From contig JARGOX010000016.1 of assembly GCA_029233925.1 (NCBI GenBank), forward strand, positions 1 through 64,000: a stretch of DNA of 64,000 nt, in the 5' to 3' direction. Under the pieces are notes generated by a model. It was not told the origin of the DNA, ran no database searches, and worked only from the letters and a program-made list of their open reading frames with translations. This document shows positions 43,614-53,229 of this stretch, piece after piece (positions within the stretch are counted from its first letter, which is position 1; each line of letters begins with the position of its first letter). Position numbers and translations under genes: made by a program. This DNA is from Rhizobiaceae bacterium. GTDB lineage: Bacteria > Pseudomonadota > Alphaproteobacteria > Rhizobiales > Rhizobiaceae.

Positions 43614-44921
43614 TCAAAGCAGGATGGTTGCAAGTTCAGGGAACATCAGGAGAAGCCCGATCAAGGCCACCATGATAAGCGCGAAGGGAGCCGCGCCCGC
43701 GAAAATATCATTCAGCGTGATCCGGTCATCATCGAGGTTGGCCTTGATGACGAAACAGGCGACGCCCAGCGGTGGCGTCAACAGCCCCACCTCCACAGCC
43801 ACAATCGTCACGATACCAAACCAGACCATGTCAATGGAGAACGGTTCGACGACCGGTAAAATGAGCGGCAGAAGAATGAGCAGGATCGAGGAACTGTCGA
43901 GAATTGTGCCCAGCAGCACGATGGCGATCAGATAAAGAATGAGGATGCCGAACAGGCCGAGATTCCACGCTGACAACAGGTCGGTCATGGCATTTGGCAG
44001 GCCGGTCAAGGCCAACAGCCGCGAATACATATGTGCCGCAATGATGAGAAAGGTGATGGAGGCGGTAACCTGTCCGGTTTCCAACAGAATGCGTCCGAAA
44101 ACCCTCAGCCCCAGACCGCCCTTGATCTGAGCAATAATCAGCGCGCCCAGTGCACCGACCCCACCGGCTTCGGTCGGCGTGAAAAAACCGCCATAAATTC
44201 CGCCGAGAACCAGAATGATAAGCACCGCAATCGGCGCAGCCCTGGCTATCATGGTGCCGGTCGACATCAATGGACGACCGTCAATATTGCTGGCCACACC
44301 AGTAAAACCGGGTGCGAAACGGGCCATGAGTGCGATAGCAAAGCAAAACAGCAATGCCAGCAAAACGCCCGGAACGATGCCCGCGGTAAAGAGATCACCT
44401 ATCGAGACTTCGGCAATGATGCCATAGAGAATGAGCAGCAAAGACGGCGGAATAAGCATTCCCAGAACCGAAGATCCAGCGACCACGCCAACTGAAAAGC
44501 GGGCTGTATAGCCCTGGCGAATCAGTTCCGGCACGGCCACTTTTGTAAACACCGATGCTGAGGCGATGGAGGTGCCGTTGACCGCTGCAAATATGGCATT
44601 GGCAAAAACAGTCGCAATACCCAGTCCGCCGCGGAATCGTCGAAACAATTGTCCCGCCACCTCGAACATGTCGCGCCCAAGACCCGACACGCCCACCAGG
44701 ACCCCCATCAGCACGAACAAGGGAATAACACCGAAGGAATAACGCGCCACACTGTCCAAAGCCGCCTGCGAAAGAAGCGCCCCGGCAATCACCACTTTGC
44801 CTTTGACCAGATAGACGCCGATGAATGAGACGCTCATCAGCGCAATGGCCACATGCATTCCAAGCTGAATGAACACGAGAATGACCACAATTGAGGCAAT
44901 TCCGATTTCCACATTGGTCAT
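43614..44921 (-). CDS. dctM: TRAP transporter large permease subunit (DctM), second system
   Basis: 435 residues with about 12 hydrophobic segments, start at 44921 overlapping dctQ by 4 bases. Motifs FANAIFAAVNGTSIASASVF, GSSVLGMLIPPSLLLILYGI (as LGMLIPPSLLLILYG) and TPPLGVACFVIKA match the family. It follows the P-Q-M order here, unlike the M-P-Q order of the first TRAP set in the window, so the two systems are not recent duplicates. Confidence 0.93.
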   Translation of the reverse strand: MTNVEIGIASIVVILVFIQLGMHVAIALMSVSFIGVYLVKGKVVIAGALLSQAALDSVARYSFGVIPLFVLMGVLVGVSGLGRDMFEVAGQLFRRFRGGLGIATVFANAIFAAVNGTSIASASVFTKVAVPELIRQGYTARFSVGVVAGSSVLGMLIPPSLLLILYGIIAEVSIGDLFTAGIVPGVLLALLFCFAIALMARFAPGFTGVASNIDGRPLMSTGTMIARAAPIAVLIILVLGGIYGGFFTPTEAGGVGALGALIIAQIKGGLGLRVFGRILLETGQVTASITFLIIAAHMYSRLLALTGLPNAMTDLLSAWNLGLFGILILYLIAIVLLGTILDSSSILLILLPLILPVVEPFSIDMVWFGIVTIVAVEVGLLTPPLGVACFVIKANLDDDRITLNDIFAGAAPFALIMVALIGLLLMFPELATILL

Positions 44922-45439
44922 GGTGCGCCTCGCGTTGAAAACAGATTGATGGCGAGTGATGCGGTCAGCAGAACGTATTGAACCAATGTCAACGCACAGC
45001 CGATCAGCACGGCGACAACAAAGGGCCATCTCGGCACGGTGAACACGCCGTAAAGGCCAACCGTTTCATTCCCTTCAATAGCGCCATGTATTTGCGGCCA
45101 GATATAACGCAGCAAGACGGCGAGAATGACCGCACCAACCAGATGGTGAAAAAGGTCCAACGCCGTTTCCATGCGCGGCGAGCGACTGCGCAAGAGCGTC
45201 ATCAGCATGTCCGAGCGCACATTACGCCCCATGGCGGTGGCGAAGGGAAGTTGCATGAACACGATGGAAACGATCGAGGCACTGACGATTTCGGCCGTGG
45301 CAGGCACGGGCATCGACAATAATCCGCGCCCCACCACATCTGCATTGATAAGCAGCATGATGCCGACGGTCCCCAGACCGCCGACAACAGCACACGCCAG
45401 AGCAATACGATTGGCCAGGATGGTAATTTGATGAAACAT
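44918..45439 (-). CDS. dctQ: TRAP transporter small permease subunit (DctQ), second system
   Basis: 173-residue membrane protein, start at 45439 (MFHQITILANRIALACAVVG). Four hydrophobic segments, near 10-35, 48-70, 88-110 and 132-158, and the loop MPVPATAEIVSASIVSIVFM typical of DctQ. The longer frame to 45487 runs into the end of dctP. Coupled to dctM by an ATGA overlap. Confidence 0.87.
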   Translation of the reverse strand: MFHQITILANRIALACAVVGGLGTVGIMLLINADVVGRGLLSMPVPATAEIVSASIVSIVFMQLPFATAMGRNVRSDMLMTLLRSRSPRMETALDLFHHLVGAVILAVLLRYIWPQIHGAIEGNETVGLYGVFTVPRWPFVVAVLIGCALTLVQYVLLTASLAINLFSTRGAP

Positions 45440-45471
45440 GGTCCTGTGCCCGCCCGGCGAAGACGGCAGCG

Positions 45472-46533
45472 CTATTGCGCTGCCCAATCCCGTGAGAATC
45501 CCAGTCCGGCTTCGTTGGAAAGGCGGATGTAGGTTTCAAGTGTCTTGGTTCCTGGAAGCCCCTGTGCATCAAGCTTGGCTGCCCATTCAGTTGCGAGGGG
45601 AGGCAGTTTGGCAGCATAGGCTGAGCGTTGTTCGGCGCTCAGATCAAGTACCGAGGCACCATTCTCGACAGCCTTTGCAATACTGGCAACGCCGGCATCA
45701 TAATAGGCTTTCGCCGTGCGGTCGCGATATTCATCAGCAACCGTTTCCATAATCTGCTGCACATCCTCTGGCAGGCTGTTCCAGGTGTCCAGATTGACCG
45801 TCAGAGCAGAGGAGTATTTTGCACCAAAGTTGATCTTTGTGATGTAGGGCGCAACCTCGTAGAATTTGTAGGGTGCGATCGCCGATTCGAATGTCATGAT
45901 GCCATCGTACAGTCCGGTTGACATGGCATTGTAGTAGGTGGTCAGCGCGCCGGATACCGGAATGGCGCCAGTGCCCTTAAGCCAGTTCAGCGCCAGTCCG
46001 CCGGCCCCGATTTTCTTGCCTTCGAGATCGGTAATATCCTTGACTTCGAAAGCTGTCATGAACTGGTAGGTATCGATGCCAACCGGCGCCAGAAGCTTCT
46101 GATTGGCCTTGTTCCAGCCCTCATTCATCTCCGGAATTTCGTCATGCAGTTGAACGATAATCTTCATCAGTTTCTGAAGATCGTCCGTACCAAATGGTGT
46201 AACATAGGTGATCTGCTCAAGCGGCAGTTTGTCACCTTCAAAAAGATGCGGCACATAACCAAACTCGGCAACGCCACTTTCGACGGCCTCCAGAACACCC
46301 TTCACGTCTGCAACCGCACCGGCGTAGGCTTCAGTCCATTTGATCGTATGTTCACCTTTTTCCGCAAGCCGCCTGTTGACTTCCGGAATGAAAAAATCAC
46401 GAATGCCGGCAACACCCTTGGTGATGGGTGGATGGCCCGCCACAACAGTGAATGAAAAGTCCTCCGCCAGAGACGGCGCAGCAGCGCAAGCCATGACAGA
46501 TGTGGCAAGGCATAGTTTTATAATCGATTTCAT
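45472..46533 (-). CDS. dctP: TRAP transporter periplasmic substrate-binding protein (DctP), second system
   Basis: 353 residues from ATG at 46533, signal peptide about 1-23 (SVMACAAAPSLAED). The core shows VVAGHPPITKGVAGIRDFF, LEGKKIGAGGLALNWLKGTG (as LEGKKIGAGGLALNW) where the usual R-x-R anchor is replaced by K-K-I-G, and YYNAMSTGLYDGIM. Loss of the canonical Arg region suggests a ligand differing from simple dicarboxylates. Sixty-one bases separate it from the TetR gene upstream on the same strand. Confidence 0.88.
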   Translation of the reverse strand: MKSIIKLCLATSVMACAAAPSLAEDFSFTVVAGHPPITKGVAGIRDFFIPEVNRRLAEKGEHTIKWTEAYAGAVADVKGVLEAVESGVAEFGYVPHLFEGDKLPLEQITYVTPFGTDDLQKLMKIIVQLHDEIPEMNEGWNKANQKLLAPVGIDTYQFMTAFEVKDITDLEGKKIGAGGLALNWLKGTGAIPVSGALTTYYNAMSTGLYDGIMTFESAIAPYKFYEVAPYITKINFGAKYSSALTVNLDTWNSLPEDVQQIMETVADEYRDRTAKAYYDAGVASIAKAVENGASVLDLSAEQRSAYAAKLPPLATEWAAKLDAQGLPGTKTLETYIRLSNEAGLGFSRDWAAQ

Positions 46534-46594
46534 TATCTTCTCCCTGGGTTTTGTTTCAGTGCTGCGGTTTTCAAGCCGCTCAGACACCATTTTC

Positions 46595-47266
46595 TCAATT
46601 GTCTTTCACATCCGCCCCGAAGGCATTGACGATGAAAGCGACAAGCTCATTGCGCAGTGCAATGCGATCAGAAGGGTCGCAAAGACCACCCGATAGCCGC
46701 GCCATGCGACTGTCCGGACCTGCATCACTCAGCATGACCTGAATTGCACCCATCATGATGTGGTAACGCCAATGGACTTCGCGCTCATTCAAATGAGGCG
46801 CAGCAATTGCCAGAGCCGCTATGTAGCGCTTGGCCATCGGGTCCAGTTCATCGCGGACCATCGCCCGGGTCCAGTCATTTGGCTCAAGCCGATGCTTGAG
46901 AACCAGATGCGCCAGAAGAACACCCGTCTTGGGGTCATCTTCATTCACGTAGGCGTCAATAAAGGCTTCAACAATATCCCGAACTTCGGGCTTCTCACCT
47001 TTGGAAGCGGCCTGCTCAAGCACCCGATCGAGACTTTCCAATCGACGAATGGCCGTGCGCCGTGCAACGTCGCGAAAAACCTCGATGGTCAAATTGTCCT
47101 TGTTGCCAAAGTGATAATTGACAGCCGCCGTGTTCACCTCGGCTTTTTTTGCCAAAGCACGGGTTGTGACGCCATTGATACCGGCCTCGGCAAACAATTC
47201 GACCGCTGCGATTCGAATACGATCGCGGGTCGCGGCTTCCTTGTGTGATTGATCGGTGGAACGCAT
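46595..47266 (-). CDS. TetR-family transcriptional regulator
   Basis: 223 residues from ATG at 47266 (MRSTDQSH). The N-terminal HTH is classic: RIRIAAVELFAEAGINGVTTRALAKKAEVNTAAVNYHFGNKDNL in order (pieces AVELFAEAG, VTTRALAKKA, NTAAVNYHFGNKD). The C-terminal ligand domain belongs to the CecR/DUF1956-like group by its RDEL-like segments. First gene ahead of the TRAP/MBL/GST/FAH operon and probably its regulator. Two inverted repeats in its upstream region fit autoregulation. Confidence 0.88.
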   Translation of the reverse strand: MRSTDQSHKEAATRDRIRIAAVELFAEAGINGVTTRALAKKAEVNTAAVNYHFGNKDNLTIEVFRDVARRTAIRRLESLDRVLEQAASKGEKPEVRDIVEAFIDAYVNEDDPKTGVLLAHLVLKHRLEPNDWTRAMVRDELDPMAKRYIAALAIAAPHLNEREVHWRYHIMMGAIQVMLSDAGPDSRMARLSGGLCDPSDRIALRNELVAFIVNAFGADVKDN

Positions 47267-47304
47267 GTTTAAAACATACGATTGAAACACGCGTTTGTCA
47301 AACG
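47265..47304. promoter_or_regulatory. Two palindromes upstream of tetR-type gene
   Basis: ATGTTT-A-AAACAT (47265-47277, overlapping the start codon) and CGTTTG-T-CAAACG (47292-47304), both perfect 13-base inverted repeats with one central base, centres 27 bases apart. Good candidates for TetR-type binding. Confidence 0.5.
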
Positions 47305-47595
47305 GATTTGACAGCAAATTCGTTCATACCCAAACGCACAATTCATCGTTGCCGTTGGGCAAGCCCCACGATCTTTGCAGTTGCAGTGGTGTCGTTTAAT
47401 TCAGCACGCAGCAGACCCGGCGACCAGCTTGCGGCATATTGCAAAAATGGAATATCGGAATTCTGGCGCAGCCATCGAAATCACCGGCAAAGGTCGCAGA
47501 TATTCCCGCAGATGCCAACGCATTGGACGCTGCTTGGCCAGCAGTGCAGCCCTATCTGCTTAGCGCATCTGTCGAAGTCGAACGGTAATCAGCCT
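47305..47595. other. Intergenic region between tetR-type gene and mscS-type gene
   Basis: About 290 bases. Plus-strand frames here run into antisense of the channel gene and have no ribosome site. No RNA gene, repeat or terminator recognised. Confidence 0.5.
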
Positions 47596-48402
47596 CTATG
47601 CTTCCTTGTGGATTTCCACCTGATGCGGATAGGGAATGGAAATGCCGCCCTTGTCGAAGGCTTCCTTGACATTCTTTGTCATGGCAAATTTCAATTCCCA
47701 GTAATCCTCGGCCTTGCACCAAAGACGCACGCCCAGATCGACAGAGGAATCGTTGAGATTGACCACCCGCACCCAGGGCTCGGGATCGTTCAGAAACCTA
47801 TCATCAGCGGCGGCGCATGTGTGGATGATCGCCATGGCCTTGTCGGCGTCATCGCCATAGTCGATGCCGAATGTCAGATCGACCCGGCGCGTCGCATGGG
47901 CCGAATAATTGGTGATCACCGATCCCCAGGCCCTGCCATTGGGCATGATGATCTGGACATTGTCGGGTGTCGCGAGTTCGGTAAAGAACAGATTGAGGTC
48001 TTTGACGGTGCCCGAAGTTCCGCCAATGTCCACGAATTGCCCCAGTTTGAATGGCCTGAAGACGATCAGCATCACACCGGCAGCAATATCGGCCAGGGTC
48101 CCCTGCAACGCCAGACCAATGGCCAGTGTCGCGGCACCCAGAACGGCGACAAGGCTTGTCGCCTGAAACCCGAACAATTGCAGGACGGCAATCACCACCA
48201 CGGCCATGATCAACCACTTGGCGATCGACGCAAAAAAATTCCCCAGCGTATTGTCCAGCCTTGCACTGGCATTGACGCGCCGACGAATGGTCCCCGAAAC
48301 CCATCCGGCAATAAGATAGCCGACAATCAGAAAAATCAGCGCTTTGATGGCGCTGTAAAGCATTGGCGCAAAAGCACCCAATTGCTCGGAAATCTCGGCC
48401 AT
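47596..48402 (-). CDS. Small-conductance mechanosensitive channel, MscS family
   Basis: 268 residues, the minimal MscS architecture: three hydrophobic segments (about 15-37, 57-78 and 83-105), the Gly/Ala-packed pore helix VAVLGAATLAIGLALQGTLAD (as LGAATLAIGLALQGTL), the beta-domain with PFKLGQFVDIGGTSGTVKDL (as FKLGQFVDIGGTSG) and PNGRAWGSVITNYS, and the alpha/beta C-terminal domain. Acts as an osmotic safety valve in the inner membrane. Single gene on its strand. Confidence 0.92.
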   Translation of the reverse strand: MAEISEQLGAFAPMLYSAIKALIFLIVGYLIAGWVSGTIRRRVNASARLDNTLGNFFASIAKWLIMAVVVIAVLQLFGFQATSLVAVLGAATLAIGLALQGTLADIAAGVMLIVFRPFKLGQFVDIGGTSGTVKDLNLFFTELATPDNVQIIMPNGRAWGSVITNYSAHATRRVDLTFGIDYGDDADKAMAIIHTCAAADDRFLNDPEPWVRVVNLNDSSVDLGVRLWCKAEDYWELKFAMTKNVKEAFDKGGISIPYPHQVEIHKEA

Positions 48403-48511
48403 TGTTCATCCTTCAAACTGTTTTCGCATCTGGCTGGCGCTTGCCAGTCTAAAGCAATTTGGACAATATTGAAGGGCCAGCCTGCCTGAGTTTGCAGGCG
48501 TTGGCCTCAGA

Positions 48512-50002
48512 CTAATCCAGTTCCTCCAGAATGGCGCTCGCCCTGGCGCTGTTCAGCCTGCGAATTTCAACATGATCGCGGATGGCAGCAAAGGCCTCGC
48601 TCGCCATCAGCTGATTGGCAAGATCCTGGGGCAATGACAAGAGCACCTGGTTGCGTTCGACGCCATCGATGCCATCCACCGATTTTGCCCGTGTCTGAAT
48701 CATCCCGCCCGCAACCGTATTGTTGGTATCCGGATCGATCAGGATGAAGGCGCCTGTGTTGCGATTGGTCTCATAGGGGTCGAACATGGCCAGTTCATCA
48801 AAGGAAAGACGCACCGTACCGATGGCGTTGAGCGGCAGATTGTCAGAGCTGTTCCACTGGCCTGTCTTCAGGTCCAGCATGGAACGCGGTTCAACGCGCA
48901 CCCGCTGTCGGCGGCTGGAGGATTTGAGCCAGTAGCGCTTGTCGGCACGAATGCCCTCGGCAGTCAGGGCCACCAGCTTGGCCTCAAAGGCAAGTCCAAG
49001 TGCCGGTGTCGCATCGATTGATGCAATCATGTCACCGCGGGCAACATCAACGGGCCGGTCCAGCACAAGCGTGATGGCATCCCCCGCCACAGCCGCGTTG
49101 CGCACCAGATCATAGGTGACGATCTGCTTGACATTGGCCACTGTGCCGGACGGCAGGACCACCACACTGTCTCCCGGCTTGACGGAGCCACCGGCAACCG
49201 TGCCCTGGTAACCGCGAAAGCCCTCATTGGGCCGGCTGACACGCTGTACGGGGAATCGAAAACCCACAGCCTGCGCCGTGCGTTGTGTTGCCAGTTCCAG
49301 CACATTCACCAGCGTTGGCCCATCATACCAGGGCATGGCTGATCTGCCTGACACAACGACATTCTCACCGAGCAGTGCTGACATCGGAATGGCCTTGATG
49401 TCCGTGACGCCGAGCGACAGGGCCAACTGCCGGAATTCGGCTGCAATATGATCAAAGCGCTGCTGATCATAGTCGATCAGGTCGATCTTGTTGACCGCCA
49501 GAACAAATTGCCGGATGCCCATCAGTGTGGCGATGGTGGCATGGCGGCGGGTCTGTTCGAGAATGCCGGTTCGCGCATCGACCAGCAGCACGGCCAGATC
49601 CGCCGTCGAAGCGCCGGTTGCCATGTTGCGAGTATATTGCTCGTGTCCGGGTGTATCGGCCACGATGAAGGAGCGTCTATCCGTGGCGAAATAGCGATAG
49701 GCAACATCAATGGTGATGCCCTGTTCGCGTTCGGCCTGAAGGCCATCCAGCAACAGGGCAAAATCCGGCAGGCCAAGCTCGTTTTGCGAATGACGATCAT
49801 CGCGCGCCAGAGCCTCTGCCTGATCATCCTTGACCGCCTTGGTGTCCCACAACAGGCGCCCGATCAGCGTCGATTTGCCGTCATCGACACTGCCGCAGGT
49901 GATGAGCCGCAGGGGTCTGGCATTGCGATCTGCCGTGCGAATGGCAGATTCAGTTTCGACATCGGTGCTGATGCGCTCAGCGATTGCGGAATTGACACTC
50001 AT
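48512..50002 (-). CDS. cysN: Sulfate adenylyltransferase subunit 1 (GTPase)
   Basis: GTPase that drives ATP sulfurylase to form APS. EF-Tu-like G motifs: GSVDDGKSTLIGRLL (P loop, about 37-51), DTPGHEQYTRNMATGAS (G3, about 116-132) and NKID (G4). At 496 residues it ends after the beta-barrel domains and has no fused CysC APS kinase, unlike the CysNC/NodQ form common in rhizobia. It overlaps the cysD stop by one base (TGATG). The last gene of cysH-cysD-cysN. Confidence 0.95.
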   Translation of the reverse strand: MSVNSAIAERISTDVETESAIRTADRNARPLRLITCGSVDDGKSTLIGRLLWDTKAVKDDQAEALARDDRHSQNELGLPDFALLLDGLQAEREQGITIDVAYRYFATDRRSFIVADTPGHEQYTRNMATGASTADLAVLLVDARTGILEQTRRHATIATLMGIRQFVLAVNKIDLIDYDQQRFDHIAAEFRQLALSLGVTDIKAIPMSALLGENVVVSGRSAMPWYDGPTLVNVLELATQRTAQAVGFRFPVQRVSRPNEGFRGYQGTVAGGSVKPGDSVVVLPSGTVANVKQIVTYDLVRNAAVAGDAITLVLDRPVDVARGDMIASIDATPALGLAFEAKLVALTAEGIRADKRYWLKSSSRRQRVRVEPRSMLDLKTGQWNSSDNLPLNAIGTVRLSFDELAMFDPYETNRNTGAFILIDPDTNNTVAGGMIQTRAKSVDGIDGVERNQVLLSLPQDLANQLMASEAFAAIRDHVEIRRLNSARASAILEELD

Positions 50003-50919
50003 CAGAAATAGCCTTCGCGTTTTTTCTTTTCCATGGATCCGGCTTCGTCCCGGTCGATCGCCCGGCCCTGGCGCTCCGAGACAGTGGCCGTTTCCAGCTC
50101 GCTGATGATCGCATCAAGGGTCGTGGCAGTGGAGTGGATGGCGCCGGTCAGCGGAAAACAGCCGAGCGTGCGAAACCGGATGGTCTCGACCCTTTTGACT
50201 TCGCCAGGCAGGAGTTCAAGCCTCTTGTCTTCCGCCAGGATCAACATCCCGTCGCGTTCCACAACCGGTCGCGGGGCGGCAAAATACAGCGGCACGATCG
50301 GAATATTCTCCACCTGGATGTACCGCCAGATATCGACCTCGGTCCAGTTTGACAGGGGAAAGGCCCTTACGCTCTCGCCCTTGCGGATCATGCCATTATA
50401 GATGGACCATAATTCCGGCCGCTGATTGCGCGGATCCCAGCCATGATCAGGGGTGCGGAAGGAATAGATCCGCTCCTTGGCGCGCGATGCTTCCTCGTCA
50501 CGACGCGCACCACCGAAAGCCGCATCATACTGACCGGCATCCAGCGCCTGGCGCAGAGCCTCGGTCTTCATGATATTGGTATAGACCGAAGATCCATGGG
50601 AAAACGGAGAGACGCCTTCCAGCTTGCCGCGCGGATTGGTGTGCGAGACGAGATCCAGATCATAGTCCGAGACGACGCGGTCGCGAAAAGCGATCATCTC
50701 CTTGAATTTCCAGCCCGTATCGACATGCAGCAAGGGGAACGGGATCTTGCCGGGATAAAAGGCCTTGCGCGCCAGATGCAGCAGAACAGAGGAATCCTTG
50801 CCCACCGAATACAGCATCACCGGACGTTCAAATTCGGCCGCAACCTCGCGAAAAATGTGGATCGCTTCACTCTCCAGCGCCTTGAGATTGGGATCGAGAG
50901 GCGGTTTTGTCTCAGACAT
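50002..50919 (-). CDS. cysD: Sulfate adenylyltransferase subunit 2
   Basis: Catalytic subunit of ATP sulfurylase, an adenine-nucleotide alpha hydrolase of 305 residues. PP-loop [18 protein letters not shown] is at about 37-54; [32 protein letters not shown] (in parts [14 protein letters not shown] and ERIYSF) and LFNYTE-equivalent [13 protein letters not shown] follow. AGGAAACC precedes the ATG. Thirteen bases follow cysH. Confidence 0.96.
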   Translation of the reverse strand: MSETKPPLDPNLKALESEAIHIFREVAAEFERPVMLYSVGKDSSVLLHLARKAFYPGKIPFPLLHVDTGWKFKEMIAFRDRVVSDYDLDLVSHTNPRGKLEGVSPFSHGSSVYTNIMKTEALRQALDAGQYDAAFGGARRDEEASRAKERIYSFRTPDHGWDPRNQRPELWSIYNGMIRKGESVRAFPLSNWTEVDIWRYIQVENIPIVPLYFAAPRPVVERDGMLILAEDKRLELLPGEVKRVETIRFRTLGCFPLTGAIHSTATTLDAIISELETATVSERQGRAIDRDEAGSMEKKKREGYF

Positions 50920-50932
50920 ATGGTTTCCTGTC

Positions 50933-51691
50933 TTATCCGTTTACTGCAGACGCCTGCACGGAAGGCTGTTCGCCTTCCTGGGCAACATGCAGTCCGCATT
51001 CGCGTTGTTCGTCGTTTTCCCACCACCAGCGTCCGGCCCGTTCGTCTTCGCCCGGCTTGATGGCCCGCGTGCAGGGCTCACATCCGATGGAAGGATAGCC
51101 GCGCGCATGCAACGGATTGATCGGTATGGCGTGGCCGGCAACATGGCTTTTGATATCTTCAATGCTCCAGTCGGCCAGCGGGTTGGCCTTGACGAGCTGG
51201 CGCTCGGCGTCATATTCGATGAAATCGGCACTGGAGCGGGTGGCCGACTGACCACGCCGCAGGCCGGTAATCCAAAGGTCAGCACCGCTCAGGGCACGGG
51301 CCAGGGGCTCCAGCTTGCGCACGCCGCAACAGGCGTGGCGCGCGGCGACACTTTCATAAAAACCGTTCATTCCATGTTGCGCGGCATAATCGGCCAAAAG
51401 CGCTTCATCCGGCCGGAATCGTTCAATGGTAATGCCGTAGCGCTCTTGCGTCTGTTCTATCAGGGCCATCGTCTCTTCAAACAGGCGCCCCGTTTCAAGC
51501 GTCACAATCCGCACCCTGGGCGCAGCGACGCTCAGCGCGGCCGTCAGAACCTGATCTTCAATACCAAGGCTGGTTGTGAAAACCGGATTTTTCCGCCCCT
51601 CGACAAGAAAAGCCAGTCGCTCATTCAGCGACATTTTCGAATAATCTGCGTCAAGGACACGGCGATGCCCATTGTGGTGGCCGGACTGCAT
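50933..51691 (-). CDS. cysH: Assimilatory adenylylsulfate (APS) reductase
   Basis: Reduces activated sulfate to sulfite with thioredoxin. From the ATG at 51691 it has 252 residues; an in-frame ATG at 51634 is an alternative and the frame opens at a TTG at 51721. The PP-loop region [14 protein letters not shown], the CC pair in [13 protein letters not shown] and the C-terminal [20 protein letters not shown] give the CC-x(~80)-CxxC signature of the 4Fe-4S APS reductase class; a final Cys in ECGLHV is the redox-active one. With no CysC kinase fused to CysN, direct APS reduction is consistent. Confidence 0.93.
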   Translation of the reverse strand: MQSGHHNGHRRVLDADYSKMSLNERLAFLVEGRKNPVFTTSLGIEDQVLTAALSVAAPRVRIVTLETGRLFEETMALIEQTQERYGITIERFRPDEALLADYAAQHGMNGFYESVAARHACCGVRKLEPLARALSGADLWITGLRRGQSATRSSADFIEYDAERQLVKANPLADWSIEDIKSHVAGHAIPINPLHARGYPSIGCEPCTRAIKPGEDERAGRWWWENDEQRECGLHVAQEGEQPSVQASAVNG

Positions 51692-51914
51692 GAATCCCAC
51701 TCCGATTGATCTTGGTGCCAAGAGTGAACGAGTTCTGGTGCCAAATGAAACAACAGGGTTCTATAAGTGCGCGTATTGGGACAATGAATTGTCCTGCAAG
51801 CAGCGGAAGGCGGAAAATGCGTTTTCGCAACGCACAAAGTCCTTGAATGTCCCTTTCCCTCACAGGCGACGCCCTGTAAGGGTTCCGCGTGAATATCTTT
51901 GGGAGAAACGCACC

Positions 51915-52400
51915 ATGCCGCACACCATATCCTTGTCAGAAATGTCCGGTCTGGTCGGCACGGAACTGGGGGTTTCCGACTGGATCGAGGTCGACCAGTC
52001 GATGATTGACCAATTTGCCGACGCCACCCATGATCATCAGTTCATCCATGTCGATGCAGCGCGCGCGAAGGCGGAAACACCATTCGGGGGAACCATCGCC
52101 CATGGTTTCCTGACGCTCTCCCTGCTCTCGGCCATGAACTACAGCGCTGTGCCGCAAATCCGGGAACGGCGCATGGGCATCAACTACGGTTTTGACAAAG
52201 TCCGGCTGATAACACCCGTCAAGAGCGGCGCGCGGGTGCGCGGTCGTTTTGTCTTGAAAGGCACCCGCCTGCGCGGGGCGGACATGATGATGCTGACCTT
52301 TGATGTCACGGTGGAAATCGATGGGCAGAAAAATCCTGCATTGACCGCGGAATGGCTGACCATTGCCCAGTTCGACCCAAAGGACCGCCCGGACGCATAG
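51915..52400 (+). CDS. MaoC-like (R)-specific enoyl-CoA hydratase/dehydratase
   Basis: Hot-dog fold protein of 161 residues. The ATG at 51915 follows GGGAG. The hydratase motif appears as DQFADATHDHQFIHVD and TPFGGTIAHGFLTLSLLS, with the catalytic Asp and His (D-x(4)-H pattern) at about 36-41. Family members hydrate (R)-enoyl-CoA in fatty-acid or polyhydroxyalkanoate metabolism. Divergent from cysH; its frame extends upstream to 51672 without support. Confidence 0.9.
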   Translation: MPHTISLSEMSGLVGTELGVSDWIEVDQSMIDQFADATHDHQFIHVDAARAKAETPFGGTIAHGFLTLSLLSAMNYSAVPQIRERRMGINYGFDKVRLITPVKSGARVRGRFVLKGTRLRGADMMMLTFDVTVEIDGQKNPALTAEWLTIAQFDPKDRPDA

Positions 52401-52410
52401 GTCGCATCAT

Positions 52411-53229
52411 CTAACTGCGGACAACGAAGCCCTTGGCGATATGATTGCGGATGAAATAGATGACGGCCAATCCCGGGATCAGGGACACCAGTGTCATGGC
52501 CATCACCAGACCAATATCGGTTCGAAATCCATAGAGCGTATTGATGGCCATTGTGATCGGTTTGCCACCGGTGACGGTAAGAATGCGCGCAAAGACCACC
52601 TCGACCCAGGAAAACATGAAACAGAAAAATGCTGTGACGCCAACGCCCGAGGCGATCAGTGGAAGCAATTGCTTTACGAAATACCGGGGCAAGGAATAGC
52701 CGTCCAGAAAGGCAGTTTCATCCAATTCCTTGGGAACCGCCGAAATGAAGCTCTCCAAAATCCAGATCGCTATGGGAATGTTGAACACACAATGAACCAG
52801 GGCAATGCCCAAGGGAGAATTGACCAGGCCGACCTTGGCAAAAAGGATGAAAACCGGAAGCGTCAGGACAACCGGTGGCGTGATGCGAAAAGCGATCAGC
52901 AGCAGAAAAACATGCCGGTCTCCGGCAAAACGATACCGCGAAATGGCGTAGGCAGCAGGCAGCGCGACCAGGATCGTGATGACAACATTCAGCGTCACAT
53001 AGACAATTGAATTGACGATTGACCCCGACAGGAGGGGAGACGCCAGAATATTGCGAAAATTGATAGTGCTGAACTGCCCCTGGACAATCCCATCGCGCGG
53101 CAGGGTCGAGGTGAAACTCAGCACAACCATCTGGAAAAACGGCAGCATGGTGAAACACACCACCATGAAAAGGAAAAGCGTCACTGCCGCCGTTTTCAAC
53201 CCGCTGCTTTTTGAAGACGCGCGCATCAT
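52411..53229 (-). CDS. ABC transporter permease, second GlpQ-like subunit
   Basis: 272-residue MalG-type inner-membrane permease with six hydrophobic segments and the EAA loop PKELDETAFLDGYSLPRYFV (about 160-179). It is clearly paralogous to GlpQ in this window: FFCFMFSWVE and IYFIRNHIAKG in both, with matching spacing. The ATG overlaps the preceding permease stop by 4 bases. No ATPase or binding protein belongs to this pair alone, so it probably uses GlpS/GlpT and GlpV from the same operon strand. Confidence 0.88.
   Translation of the reverse strand: MMRASSKSSGLKTAAVTLFLFMVVCFTMLPFFQMVVLSFTSTLPRDGIVQGQFSTINFRNILASPLLSGSIVNSIVYVTLNVVITILVALPAAYAISRYRFAGDRHVFLLLIAFRITPPVVLTLPVFILFAKVGLVNSPLGIALVHCVFNIPIAIWILESFISAVPKELDETAFLDGYSLPRYFVKQLLPLIASGVGVTAFFCFMFSWVEVVFARILTVTGGKPITMAINTLYGFRTDIGLVMAMTLVSLIPGLAVIYFIRNHIAKGFVVRS

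Noticed and set aside
47245..48489. 414-codon plus-strand frame
   Set aside because: Runs antisense through the mscS-type gene; His/Gln-rich composition of a shadow.
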